Program-made: the position numbers and the translations under genes
The notes under the pieces: generated by a model
The model's database searches: none
The model's input: the letters and a program-made list of their open reading frames with translations, nothing else
What the model was told of the DNA's origin: nothing
Shown: positions 10,902 through 22,824 of the stretch, piece by piece
Layout of the letters: each line of letters starts with the position of its first letter
Position numbering within the stretch: the stretch's first letter is position 1
Assembly (NCBI RefSeq): GCF_964656455.1
Contig: NC_135715.1
Location: 77,637,414 to 77,701,413, forward strand
Direction of reading: 5' to 3'
From: Halichoerus grypus
Lineage: Eukaryota; Chordata; Mammalia; Carnivora; Phocidae
Length of the DNA stretch: 64,000 nt

Positions 10902-11660
10902 TTGCCTATATATGTAAGCTATTATAAAGTCATGTGACTTTTTCTTTTTTTTACAAAAGCATCAGAATTCATAGAGTATCCATCATGGAAGCAACAGGTA
11001 GCAGGCCAGGCAGCCATAAAAAGCAAAGACACAATAAAGTTGCCTTGAATGAGGTAAGGTATGAAAGAGGAAACAAGGAATAGCCCCATCTGAGGATGTT
11101 CTACCAGTTCAGAAGTAAAAGAGCAGAGAGCCAATAGTTGGCCACATGAGAAGCTAGCAGGGTGTCAAGTTACCATTGAATAACACTTTTAGAACTACAC
11201 CAAGATACCAAATGCAGCAGGCATTGTCATCAGGGTAGCTCAACTTATTTATCCTGCATCTTCTCACAGCAACAGCCGTATCTAATTTTATACGGTAATA
11301 ATTTCAGATGGAGAGAGTTGATAAAGGTCACCATGGTGACCACACATCTTTTGTCTCCATGGTGACACTCACAAATGGTAAAGACCCTTAAGTTTAATTT
11401 TCTTTAAAGTTCCAAAAGATTTTTTTCTCCTCAGACTAAATAATATAACAAGACTAAAGCAACTTTAGTTGTCTATCATCTATTACTCTTATGAAATCAA
11501 AGGGAGAAGAAAGGTAAAAAAAAAAAAAGGAATAGGTAAGAATTCTTTAGAACTGATATAACGTGGATTTGTTTTTCTTGCCTGGAAAACAAACAAATGG
11601 CCTTTGATAAATAATCATGACAGTGTCTGATAATTAAACATCCACTCTTTTCTATCTGTT
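10902..11660. other. Unassigned DNA holding the 11.33-kb palindrome
   Basis: No gene or repeat family is recognised. The notable content is the palindromic motif pair listed separately at 11326-11366. Confidence 0.4.
11326..11366. promoter_or_regulatory. Paired RFX X-box-like palindromes
   Basis: A perfect 16-bp palindrome, ggtcaccatggtgacc, lies at 11326-11341. A second close copy of its core, gtctccatggtgac, lies at 11353-11366. Both fit the relaxed X-box pattern RYYNYY-(N2)-RRNRAC bound by RFX factors; the strict pattern is missed at one position. The first can also be read as two nuclear-receptor-like half-sites, AGGTCA and TGACCA, six bases apart. Function is inferred from motif only. 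Confidence 0.4.
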
Positions 11661-11664
11661 CTTC

Positions 11665-11815
11665 TATTCAGTCTACACGATAGACATTTGTCCTGTTTCT
11701 TCAGATAAGAAAACTGAGAAGCTGAGGAATTGGTTTTTCCTAAGGTCACAAAGCTGGTAAAGGGTGGGGCTGGGATTTAAAAGGCTGTCTGACTCCAAAA
11801 CTACCAGGCCTGGGA
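11665..11815 (-). mobile_element. MIR SINE, antisense
   Basis: The order 'cagataagaaaactgagaag', 'ctaaggtcacaaagctggta' and 'gctgtctgactccaaaac' is the antisense MIR arrangement and is fairly well conserved. Confidence 0.82.
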
Positions 11816-13106
11816 AGATATTCCATTTATTAAAGGTGTCAGCTGAATAGACACTTACTCAACTTCATAAAAATTGGTCAAGCTTCAGGAAGAAGTCAAG
11901 TAAGACATGAATTTCACCTCCCATTGTCCAGACAGGAATTCGAGAAGACTCAGTCAGTCACATAATTACTAGGGAAATGTAAGCAAATGAAAGAAAGTTT
12001 AGAGGGGAAAAAAATGATGAAGAAAGTTTAGAGCTCAGAAGTATGGACAGCAAGCCAAGAAGATAACTAAAAGGTAACGTGACAGTAAAGTATAAACAAT
12101 ACAAGCTTAGAATTCTTGGACAGGGTTAAAAGTATCATTGTCTTTATAGACTAGGTGTATACCAGAGAAGCTGGAAAAAAAGTTTCTTGAAATAAAATCC
12201 CATTTTTTATTAACTTCATTTTAAAAGGACAGCTATTTTACTCCAAATTTCCTTTGATGTGCAATGGAAACATTGATGAGCCTTTGTGTTCCCATCAGCA
12301 GAGATGAGTCTCAGAACATTCCGGCTCTGCCTTCAGCTGTTCAAGGGAGAGTGGCCAGATCATCAGAGCCAGACTTCTTCCAGGAAACCCCTTTTTATCT
12401 GAGAGTCTCCACTTGACCATCACTTACATCACCTCTGAACACCATTCCAGTCATTCTGTTCCCTTCTGGTCCTTTCTGAGTGCTTGTGCAGAAGGTCCCT
12501 CATTGAGTTAAGTGCTTTGTAGGCTTAATAAGGAGGAAGAGGTACCTCTCATTAGATTTTCCACTCAACACTTCCAATCTGGTGAACTATAGTGTGTATT
12601 CTACCCTATAAATTCCACAAGGTTCATATTTTATTAAAACATACTCATTTAAAAGGAAGGACACCTGGAGAATACATCCTCATGTTTTTCAAACTTCCAC
12701 TCTTGAAAACCATTTAGTTCAGTAAATGACCTTCAGGCAAAAAGTAGAAGCAATAAGAAAATAGCAGTGGTCTTCACAATTGCCCTTCCTCACCCCTATC
12801 TTCCGGTCTCCATAACAGGGCCAAGAAAAAGTGAACAGTAAATAGTCAGAGAGTGGTATATGTGTGGTAGGCACTCAGGACAACCACTGAGGAATAAGTA
12901 AGTAGGGCGAGGCCAAGTGGTACAGGAAATGACCCATGGGAGAAGTTATGTGAGAGCCTGGGCAGTGAATACACAGGCAATTGAGAGCTTTACAAATCAT
13001 TTCTCAAGAGGAAGTATATAGCCAAAACTAAAGAAGATCACTTTCCTGCTACACTATCAAAGTTAGTGTGGTGGCATGTGGTGGCATGTTTAGACATTTG
13101 AAATAT
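11816..13106. other. Unassigned DNA
   Basis: About 1.3 kb without a recognised gene or named repeat. It includes a short direct repeat, gtggtggcatgt, near 13070-13090. Confidence 0.4.
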
Positions 13107-13528
13107 GGTATATCAGGGTACTCCAGAGAACAGAACAAATAGGAAACATAGATATATGCTTAAAGATATTCAGAGAGGGAAGGGGATGTAGTTTAAAGAA
13201 TGGGCTCATACAATTAATTACATGATTATGGGGCAAGTCTGAAATTTATAGGCAGCCCAGCAGCTGGAAACCTAGGCAAGCATTCATGTTCCAGTCGTGA
13301 GCCAACCTTTGCTCTCCCCCAGGAAAACTCAGTTCTTGTTCTTCTGGCCTTTGACTGATTTGATGAGGCCCACCCTTGCTATCAAGGATAATCTCCTTTA
13401 CTCAAAGTTACTTGATTATAGATGTCAATCACATCTACAAATACCTTCACAACAATATCTGGACTAGTTTTTGACCAACCACCTGGGCACCAAAGTTCAG
13501 CCAAGTTGACATAGAATTAATCATTATA
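13107..13528 (-). mobile_element. Solo LTR fragment of ERVL/MaLR type, antisense
   Basis: The sequence opens with 'cagggtactccagagaacag' and contains 'gggctcatacaattaattac', 'gatgaggcccacccttgcta', 'tttactcaaagttacttgat' and 'accttcacaacaatatctgg'. It ends 'ccaagttgacatagaattaa'. This order matches a common mammalian LTR in antisense, which in sense begins near a gttaattttatgtgtcaact block. I am confident it is an LTR repeat but unsure of the subfamily. No internal viral genes accompany it. Confidence 0.7.
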
Positions 13529-14604
13529 CAAGGAAAGAATCATTTTCTTTAAAAGGGAAGTGACCTAAGAAGGTAGGAAGATCTCGTGGGTGGGGGTGTT
13601 CCTGGGAACAGGAACAGAAGCAAAAGCAGGTGAAGAAGGAAGGGAAGACACACTTCACACTAAGTAAGTGCATGTGCTTCCTTCATAAAGAAAACAAAGG
13701 AACAAAGTCAACGGTCAAAAGATTTCTTAGGATCTAGAAGGTCAACAAGGTATGTTTCATGCATTTAATGGATATTTATTTCAAATGGCCAAGCAAAGCA
13801 TATCAAACTAAAACACTGATTAACTTTCTGTTTTCCATTGCCTATTTCACTTTCAGGCAAAAAGATGACCTTTAAGCCAAACAGCTTTGTATTTTCCTTG
13901 ACAATTTTTGGCCTCTAATTTCTCAGTCTCTGTAATTTCTATCTCAGGGAACAAACCAGAGAGCCCCAGAGGAGCTGTTTTGTGTGAAGAAGTCAAGGCT
14001 GAGTTGTAGAGTCACTCAGAGAATGGGTAGGTAGTGGGCAGAACCATAAAGAGGCATGAAATGCATTCATTCTTTAAAAACCATTCTGTGGGAAATTTCA
14101 TTCAGTTCAGGCAGGTTTAAATACAAGCTACTGAAATACATATATATTAACAAGAATAGCTGCATTACAGTAAGAATGCCTTTATTATCCCAAATTAGCT
14201 GCGAAAATCCCTTTAGAGACTTGACAGGAGGTAAAAAAGAGATTTCTCGCAGCATCACAGAAAAGAAAAACCCCAGGATAAGAATATTCGTACAATACAA
14301 TTTTGTTTCATAACACATTCACACAGACTTTTAATACCCAGCAATTACAGCAAAGGAAAAGAATGAAAATTGCTGCAGGAAGTGAGAATGAAAGACTGAA
14401 GAGAATTCACGCAAACATTTAAGAAAAAAAAAATAAAGAATCCTACTTAAAATCTCTTAGGAATTCCCAGACTTTCAAGAGGTCAGCATGAGGTGGTGTC
14501 AGCAGGATGAAATTTATTTCAAGGTATGCTTAATCCTGCCTGGGTTAGCCTTGTTTTGGAGCATATCTTTTTGCCTTTGACTTACCAGTCAACACACTTT
14601 CATA
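13529..14604. other. Unassigned DNA
   Basis: About 1.1 kb with no recognised gene or repeat. Opposite-strand frames of 85 and 83 codons at 14056-14318 overlap each other and have no recognisable domain. Confidence 0.4.
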
Positions 14605-15042
14605 TAGGCATACCTAAGAGGTACTGCGGAATGGGTTCCAGACCACCACAACAAAGCAAATATCACAATGGAGTCAGATGAACTTTTTGGTTTCCCAGTG
14701 CATATCAAAGTTACATTTACACTATAGTGCCCATTAAGTGTGCGATAGCATTATGCCTAAAAACACAATATCCGTACCTTATTAAAAATACTGTATTGCT
14801 AAAAAATGTTAATCATCATCTGACTTTCAGCAAGTTGAAATCACTGATCACAGATCACCGTAACAAATAGTATTGCGAGAATTACCAAAATACGACACAG
14901 AGACACAAAGTGAGCAAATACTGTGGGAAAAATGGTGCAGACAGATTTGTTCAATGCAGGGTTGCCACAAACCATCAATTTGTAAAAAATGCAATATCTG
15001 CAAAGCACAATAAAGCAAAGCACAATAAAATGAGGTATGCCA
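14605..15042 (-). mobile_element. Tigger-type DNA transposon, internally deleted
   Basis: Terminal inverted repeats aggcatacct (14606-14615) and aggtatgcc (15033-15041) bound a 438-bp element. The right end, read in reverse, gives the familiar Tigger terminal region with repeated gctttattgtgctttgc-like units, then 'tttgtggcaaccctgcattg' and 'gtgatctgtgatcagtgatt'. Tigger elements belong to the pogo branch of Tc1/mariner. This copy has no transposase frame and is a non-autonomous deletion derivative. The flanking TA duplication is not clean. Confidence 0.87.
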
Positions 15043-15084
15043 GTAATCCAAACTGTATGTGCAAGGCAATGTGTAGCTACTGAG

Positions 15085-15707
15085 TGGGGCACTGGGATGA
15101 ACCTAAAATGGTCCCTGCCTTCAAATATCTTAGAATCTAGTAAAGATTCATTTTTTTTCTGAGCAGTCTTGTAGCTTTTATGGAGTTTTCTATTTCTCCC
15201 AGAAAACTGAATGATTTAAAAACAAAAAAAAAAGGCAGAAATTATATCTATACAACTAGACCCCACTTATCCTACAGCATCATAAAGATCAACTCCACAC
15301 TTAGGATGATCCAGTCCTGCCTTAACATGAGCCCATTAAGGTCAAATATGTAGAAAATACTATGTCAGCCTATGGAGGATTACATAGAAAGAAAGTCAAA
15401 CCCACCTGTTGACCTCAGACAGCTTGCATTCTAGTGGAGGATACAGACATGCACATAAACAGTGATGAATGGCATGAAAAGTTAAACAAAGTAGAACAGG
15501 AACTCAAAAGAGAAAGATTAACAGCAACTTGGCAGTTGGGGAAATTCTCATGGAAAATACAGGTAGGTAATTAACATTGATTGAGATTCTACTATCTATG
15601 CAGACATTATGCTGGCTGGTATTTATGTTAGGACTTAAAAGAGGAACTGAATTTCAGAAAGTAAAAGAGGGTGTTCCAGGCAAAAGAACAAATCTTTGCA
15701 ACCTTTG
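15085..15707 (-). mobile_element. L2 LINE remnants, antisense, flanking the L1 target site
   Basis: Pieces such as 'tggtccctgccttcaaatat', 'cagcttgcattctagtggag', 'gattctactatctatgcaga' and 'gtgttccaggcaaaagaaca' follow antisense L2 phrases. Order and gaps suggest more than one diverged L2 fragment. The full-length L1 at 15727 landed at the right edge. Confidence 0.5.
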
Positions 15708-16056
15708 TTTAAAGATTGCAAACAGAGGGGGAGGAGCAAGATGGCGGAGGAGTAGGAGACCTGGAGTTCGTCTGGTCTCAGGAATTCAGCTGGATAGGGA
15801 TCAAGCCATTCTGAACACCTACGAACTCAACAGGAGATCGAAGAAAAGAATAGCAACAACTCTCTGAACAGAAAAGCGACCACTTTCTGGAAGGTAGGAC
15901 GTGCGGAGAAGTGAATCCGAGGCGATATTCGGGAGGATAGACGGTGGGGCAGGGGGCCTCCGTCCGCCACTTCCGGCAAGTGACAGAGCAGCGGAGCACA
16001 AAATCGGAACTTTTAGAAGTCGGCTCCGCTGAGGGATGTCGCTCCAGTGGCTAAGC

Positions 16057-16079
16057 GGGGGGGGGGGGGGGGGGGGGGG
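16057..16079 (+). repeat. G23 homopolymer in L1 5' UTR
   Basis: Twenty-three consecutive G residues interrupt the CpG-rich promoter half. It is long enough to form a G-quadruplex or to be length-unstable. Assembly error in such a run is also possible. Confidence 0.9.
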
Positions 16080-16850
16080 AACCCTCACAGGACAGTGTGG
16101 TCTCAGGACCCTCAGGGTCACAGAAAGACCGGGGGTGCCTGAGTGCGGCAGAGCTCCCAGGTATCGGAGCAGGGAAGCCGGCTGCAGAGATGGAGCCGAG
16201 GTGCGGGCTCTCAGCTCGGGGTGGCCATAGACCGTGATCCGCAGCACAGTCGGGCCACTGCTCCTCCAGCAGGGACCCAACAAGCGGCAGGTCCGGGGAG
16301 ACTCCCCTTCCTTCCCCAGGAGGAGAGGTGCGGGAGCGCACCACAGGGATCTGCTGGGTTTGGAGACTCCACACGGGGTCGGGTGCCAGAGATAGAAACG
16401 CTCGGTCACAGGCCGGGTGAGCACGGAGTGCAGCCAGAGACCGGGGAGACAGGAGTGACTCACTGCTTTTCTCTGGGGGCTCACTGAGGAGTGGGGCCCC
16501 GAGTCTCCGCTCCTCCGGGGCGGAGATTGGGAGGCTGCCATTTTCACTCTCGGCCTCCAAAGCTGTACGGAAAGCTTGCAGGGAAAAAAAGCTCCCGAGA
16601 GCAAACCCGAGCAGATTACTTAGCGCGGACCAGCAAGGGCGGGGCAATTCCGCCTCCGGCAATGACATTTGGGAACCACGGCAACAGGCCCCTCCCCCAG
16701 AAGATCAGCAAGAACAGTCAGCCAAGACCAAGTTTACCGATCAATAAGAACGGCAGAACTCCAGCGCTAGGGGAATACTGCACATAGAATCCATGGCTTC
16801 TTTACCATGATTCTTTAGTCTTTCAAAGTTAATTTTTTCTTTTAACTGTC

Positions 16851-17371
16851 TTTTTTTTTTTTTGAATTTTTCTTTTCCGCTTTTTCAACAAACATCTTAT
16901 CAATCCCTTTTTTAAAAAACATTTTCATTTTTCATTTTTAGAGTCATATTCTATCTCTTCATAGTAGTTAACCTTATTTTTGGCATATATATATAAGTTG
17001 TTCTCTCTTTAAAATTTTTGAGATACAGTTTCTTCTAACAGATAAAAATATACCCTAAATCTCTAGGATATGGCTTTGTTCTAGTCTCCTGCCTGATCAC
17101 ATTCTCTCTCTTTTTTTTTTCTTTTTTTTAAATCCTCTTCTTTCTTTTTTCAAACAACTTATCAACTCCTTTTATAAAATTTCTTATAATTTTCATCTTT
17201 ACAGTCATATTCCATCCCTTCATCATATCAACCCTTATTTTTGTACATATATAAGTTTTTCTTTCTTTAAAATTTTGGGAGGCACCTTCTTCTAACAGAC
17301 CAAAATACACCAAAATCTAGTGTGTGGCACTGATCTATGCACCAGCCTATTCATATTTGATCATATTCTGG
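16851..17371 (+). repeat. Diverged ~260-bp tandem duplication in L1 5' UTR
   Basis: Two consecutive segments share the same ordered landmarks: 'tcaacaaacatcttatcaat' / 'tcaaacaacttatcaactcc', 'gagtcatattctatctcttc' / 'cagtcatattccatcccttc', 'catatatatataagttgttc' / 'tacatatataagtttttc', and 'tcttctaacaga' in both. Offsets between paired landmarks are 257-262 bp. The units differ by many substitutions, so the duplication pre-dates this insertion and belongs to the source lineage. Confidence 0.85.
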
Positions 17372-17569
17372 TTTTTTTTGTTTTGTTCGTTTTTGTTTGT
17401 TTTTATCTTTTTCTTTTTCTTTTTTTTCTTTCTTTTCCTTTTTTCTTTCCTTCCCTTTCTTTTCCCCCAGCTTCAGGTCTTTTCTGATTTGTTTAGAGTA
17501 TATTTTCTGGGGATGTTCTTACCCTGTTAGCATTTTGTTCTCTCATTCATCTATTCTCCTCTGGACAAA

Positions 17570-18466
17570 ATGACAAGATGGAAAAAATCACCTCAACAAA
17601 AAGAACAAGAGGTAATACGGACTGCCAGGGACCTACTCAATATGGACATTAGTACGATGTCGGATCTAGAGTTCGGAATCATGATGTTAAAGATACTAGC
17701 TGGGCTTGAAAAAAGCATGGAAGTTATTAGAGAAACCCTTTCTGGAGAACTAAAAGAACTAAAATCTAACCAAGTCGAAATCAAAAAGGCTATTAATGAG
17801 GTGCAATTAAAAATGGGGGTGCTAACTGCTAGGATAAATGAGGCAGAAGAGAGAATCAGTGATATAGAAGACCAAATGATGGAAAATAAAGAAGCTGAGA
17901 AAAAGAGAGATAAACAACTACTGGATCACGAGGGCAGAATTCGAGAGATGAGCGATACCATAAGAAGAAACAACATTAGAATAATTGGGATCCCAGAAGA
18001 AGAAGAAAGAGAGAGAGGGGCAGAAGGTATATTGGAGCAAATTATAGCAGAGAACTTCCCTAATTTGGGGAAGGAAACAGGCATCAAAATCCAGGAGGCA
18101 CAGAGAACCCCTCTCAAAGTCAATAAAAATAGGTCAACACTCTGACATCTAATAGTAAAACTTACAAGTCTCAGAGACAAAGAGAAAATCCTGAAAGCAG
18201 CTCGGGAGGAGAGATATGTAACCTACAATGGTAGAAACATTAGATTGGCAACAGACCTATCCACAGAGACCTGGCAGGCCAGAAAGGACTGGCAGGATAT
18301 ATTAAGAGCACTAAATGAGAAAAATATGCAGCCAAGGATACTATATCCAGCTAGGCTGTCATTGAAAATAGAAGGAGAGATAAAAAGCTTCCAGGACAAA
18401 CAAAAACTAAAGGAATTTGTAAACACAAAACCAGCCCTACAAGAAATATTGAAAGGGGCCCACTAA
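17570..18466 (+). pseudogene. L1 ORF1 (RNA-binding chaperone), one premature stop
   Basis: ORF1p normally forms a coiled-coil trimer that coats L1 RNA in the cytoplasmic ribonucleoprotein. The frame runs 298 codons from ATG at 17570 to TAA at 18464-18466 and is interrupted once, by TGA at 18143-18145. Codons about 45-125 give a heptad-like, Glu/Lys/Ile-rich coiled coil. The RRM-like region follows, with RRNNIRIIGIPE near codons 133-144. The C-terminal domain, with TWQARKDWQDILRALNEKN and YPARLSLKI, lies beyond the stop in the same frame. The TGA sits where family members usually have an Arg codon, consistent with CpG decay. As it stands only the N-terminal 191 residues would be made, lacking most RNA-binding function. 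Confidence 0.93.
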
Positions 18467-18547
18467 GCAAAGAGAGAGCCTAAAAGCAACATAGACCAGA
18501 AAGGAACACAGACAATATACAGTAACAGTCACCTTACAGGCAATACA

Positions 18548-21500
18548 ATGGCACTAAATTCATATCTTTCAATTGTTACCCTGAATGTAAAGGGGCTAAA
18601 TGCCCCAATCAAAAGACACAGGCTATCAGATTGCATTAAAAAACAAGACCCATCAATATGCTGTCTGCAAGAAACTCATTTTAGACTCAAAAGACACCTC
18701 CAAATTGAAAGTGAGGGGGTGGAAAACCCTTTACCATGCTAATGGACACCAAAAGAAAGCTGGGGTGCCAATCCTTATATCAGACAAATTAGATTTTAAA
18801 CCAAAGACTGTAATAAGAGATGAGGAAGGACACTATATCCTACTTAAAGGGTCTATCCAACAAGAAGATCTAACAATTGTAAATATCTATGCCCCTAACA
18901 TGGGAGCAGCCAATTATATAAGGCAATTAATAACAAAAGCAAAGAAACACATCGACAACAATACAATAATAGTGGGGGACTTTAACACCCTCCTCACTGA
19001 AATGGACAGATCATCTAAGCAAAAGATCAACAAGGAAATAAAGACTTTAAATGACACACTGGACCAAATGGACTTCACAGATATATTCAGAACATTCCAT
19101 CCCAAAGCAATGGAATACACATTCTTCTCTAGTGCCCATGGAACATTCTGCAGAATAGATCACATCCTAGGTCACAAATCAGGTATCAACCAGTACCAAA
19201 AGACTGGGATCATTCCCTGCCTATTTTCAGACCACACTGCTTTGAAACTAGAACTCAATCACAATAGGAAAGTTGGAAAGAACTCAAATACATGGAGGCT
19301 AAAGAGCATCCTACTAAAGAATGAATGGGTCAACCAGGAAATTAAAGAAGAATTTTAAAAATTCATGGAAACCAATGAAAATGAAAACACAACTATTCAA
19401 AATCTTTGGGATGCAGCAAAGGCAGTCCTAAGAGGAAAGTATATAGCAGTACAAGCCTTTCTTAAGAAACAAGAAAGGTCTCAAATACACAACCTAACCC
19501 TACACCTAAAGGAGCTAGAGAAAAAACAGCAAATAAAGCCTAAACCCAGCAGGAGAAGAGAAATCATAAAGATCAGAGCAGAAATCAATGAAATAGAAAC
19601 CAAAAGAACAGTAGAACAGATCAACGAAACTAGGAGCTGGTTCTTTGAAAGAATTAACAAGATTGATAAACCTCTGGCCAGACTTATGAAAAAGAAAAGA
19701 GAAATGACCCAAATCAACAAAATCATGAATGAAAGAGGAGAGATCACAACCAACACCAAAGAAATACAAACAATTATAAGAACATATTATGAGCAACTCT
19801 ATGCCAGCAAATTAGATAACCTGGAAGAAATGGATGCATTCCTAGAGATGTATCAACTACCAAAACTCAACCAGGAAGAAATAGAAAACCTGAACAGACC
19901 TATAACCACTAAGGAAATTGAAGCAGTCATCAAAAATCTCCCAACAAACAAAAGCCCAGGGCCAGATGGCTTCCCAGGGGAATTCTACCAAACATTTCAA
20001 GAAGAATTAATACCCATTCTTCTGAAACTGTTCCAAAAAATAGAAATGGAAGGAAAACTTCCAAACTCATTTTATGAAGCCACCATTACCTTGATCCCCA
20101 AACCAGACAAAGACCCCATCATAAAGGAGAATTACAGAGCAATATCCTTGATGAACATGGATCCAAAAATTCTCACGAAAATACTAGCCAATAGGATCCA
20201 ACAGTACATTAAAAGGATTATTCACCACGACCAAGTGGGATTTATCCCTGGGCTGCAAGGTTGGTTCAACATCCACAAATCAATCAACGTGATACAATAC
20301 ATTAACGAAAGAAAGAACAAGAATCATATGATCCTCTCAATAGATGCAGAAAAAGCATTTGACAAAGTACAGCATCCTTTCTTGATCAAAACTCTTCAGA
20401 GTATAGGGATAGAGGGGACATACCTCAATATCATAAAAGCCATCTATGAAAAACGTACAGTGAATATTATTCTCAATGGGGAAAAACTGAGAGCTTTCCC
20501 CCTAAGGTCAGGAACGCAGCAGGGATGTCCACTATCACCACTGCTATTCAACATAGTATTAGAAGTCCTAGCCACAGCAATCAGACAACAAAAAGAAATA
20601 AAAGGCATCCAAATCGGCAAAGAAGAAGTCAAACTCTCACTCTTTGCAGATGATAAGATACTTTATGTGGAAAACCCAAAAGACTCCACCCCAAAACCGC
20701 TAGAACTCATACAGGAATTCAGTAAAGTGGCAGGATATAAAATCAATGCACAGAAATCAGTGGCATTCCTATACACCAACAACAAGACAGAAGAAACAGA
20801 AATTAAGGAGTCGATCCCATTTACAATTGCACCCAAAACCATAAGATACCTAGGACTAAATCTAACCAAAGAGGCAAAGGATCCATACTCAGAAAACTAT
20901 AAAATACTCATGAAAGAAATTGAGGAAGACACAAAGAAATGGAAAAACGTTCCATGCTCATGGATTGGAAGAACAAACATTGTGAAGATGTCAGTGCTAC
21001 CTAGAGCAATCTACACATTCAATGCAATCCCCATCAAAATACCATCCACTTTTTTCAAAGAAATGGAACAAATAATCCTAAAATTTGTATGGGACCAGAA
21101 AAGACCCCGAATAGCCAGAGGAATGTTGAAAAAAAAAAGCAAAGCTGGCAGCATCACAATTCCAGACTCCAAGCTCTATTACAAAGCTGTCATCATCAAG
21201 ACAGTATGGTACTGGCACAAAAACAGACACATAGATCAATGGAACAGAATAGAGAGTCCAGAAATGGACCCTCAACTCTATGGTCAACTAATCTTTGATA
21301 AAGCAGGAAAGAATATCCAATGGAAAAAAGACCATCTCTTCAACAAATGGTGTTAGGAAAATTGGACAGCCACATGCAGAAGAATGAAACTGGATCATTT
21401 CCTTACACCACACACAAAAATAGACTCCAAATGGTTGAAAGACCTAAATGTGAGACAGGAGTCCATCAAAGTCCTAAAGGAGAACACAGGCAGCAACCTC

Positions 21501-22367
21501 TTCAACCTCAGCTGCAGCAACTTCTTCCTAGAAACATCACCAAAGGCAAGGGAAGCAAGGGCAAAAATGAACTATTGGGACTTCATCAAGATAAAAAGCT
21601 ATTGCACAGCAAAAGAAACAGTCAACAAAACCAAAAGATAACACCCAAAAGAATGGGAGAAGATATTTGCAAATGACATATCAGATAAAGGGCTAGTATC
21701 CAAAATCTATAAAGAACTTATCAAACTCAACACCCAAAGAACAAAGAATCCAATCAAGAAATGGGCAGAAGACATGAACAGACATTTTTCCAAAGAAGAC
21801 ATCTAAATGGCCAACAGACACATGAAAAAGTGCTCAACATCGCTCGGCATCAGGGAAATCCAAATCAAAACCTCAATGAGAAACCACCTCACACCAGTCA
21901 GAATGGCTAAAATTAACAAGTCAGGAAATGACAGATGTTGGCGGGGATGTGGAGAAAGGGGAACCCTCCTGCACTGTTGGTGGGAATGCAAGCTGGTGCA
22001 ACCACTCTGGAAAACAGTATGGAGGTTCCTCAAAAAGTTGAAAATAGAGCTACCGCACAATCCAGCAATTGCACTACTGGGTATTTACCCCACAGATACA
22101 AATATAGGGATCCGAAGGGGTACATGCACCCCAATGTTTATAGCAGCAATGTCCACAATAGCCAAACTGTGGAAAGAGCCAAGATGTCCGTAGACAGATG
22201 AATGGATAAAGAAGAGGTGGTATATATATACAATGGAATATTATGCACCCATCAAAAGGAATGAGATCTTGCCATTTGCAACGACGTGGATGGAACTGGA
22301 GGGTGTTATGCTGAGCGAAATAAGTCAATCAGACAAAGACATGTATCATATGACCTCACTGATATGA
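18548..22367 (+). pseudogene. L1 ORF2 (endonuclease-reverse transcriptase), broken
   Basis: ORF2p nicks target DNA with an APE-type endonuclease and copies L1 RNA by target-primed reverse transcription. The frame opens at 18548. A +1 frameshift in the AAAA run at 18689-18692 moves the remainder to another frame. Stops follow at 19356 (TAA), 21354 (TAG), 21639 (TAA), 21804 (TAA) and 22191 (TAG), ending at TGA 22365-22367. Endonuclease motifs include LQETH, VGDFN, RIDHILGH and FSDHTA. Reverse transcriptase motifs include [28 protein letters not shown] and the FADD catalytic box at 20643-20654, where the next residue is Lys rather than the usual Met. A Cys/His knuckle of form C-x3-C-x7-H-x4-C spans 21936-21989. 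The longest intact piece (19365-21356, 663 codons) covers the whole reverse transcriptase but lacks the endonuclease. Confidence 0.95.
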
Positions 22368-22824
22368 GGAATTCTTAATCTCAGGAAACAAACTGAGGGC
22401 TGCTGGAGTGGGGGGTGGGGTGGGAGGGATGGGGTGGCTGGGTGATAGACACTGGGGAGGGCATGTGCTATGGTGAGCACTATGAATTGTGCAAGACTGT
22501 TGAATCACAGATCTGTACCTCTGAAACAAATAATGCAATATATGTTAAGAAAAAAAAAAGAAGAAGATAGCAGGAGGGGAAGAACGAAGCAGGGGAAATC
22601 GGAGGGGGAGACGAGCCATGAGAGATGATGGACTCTGAAAAACAAACTGAGGGTTCTAGAGGGGAGGGGGGTGGGAGGATGGGTTAGCCTGGTGATGGGT
22701 GTTAAAGAGGGCACGTTCTGCATGGAGCACTGGGTGTTATGCACAATGAATCATGGAACACTACATCAAAAACTAATGATGTAATGTATGGTGATTAACA
22801 TAATAATAAAAATTTAAAAAAAAA
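22368..22824 (+). terminator. L1 3' UTR, polyadenylation signal and A-tail
   Basis: The 3' UTR contains two G-rich purine tracts (about 22400-22442 and 22646-22678), each preceded by an aaacaaactgaggg motif, suggesting an internal duplication. AATAAA lies at 22805-22810 and the A-rich tail at about 22808-22824. The same 3' UTR recurs in the copies at 1.2-2.1 and 54.4-55.3 kb. Confidence 0.9.

Larger units (their letters stand above)
15727..17569 (+). promoter_or_regulatory. L1 5' UTR / internal promoter region
   Basis: The first 1.1 kb (15727-16800) is GC- and CpG-rich, as expected for an internal RNA polymerase II promoter that lies within the transcribed unit. It contains a 23-base G run at 16057-16079. 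The remainder (16800-17569) is strongly T/pyrimidine-rich on the plus strand and includes a tandem duplication. The antisense strand of the CpG-rich half has open frames of 261 and 205 codons. Promoter activity is inferred from the known L1 layout, not shown by sequence alone. Confidence 0.8.
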
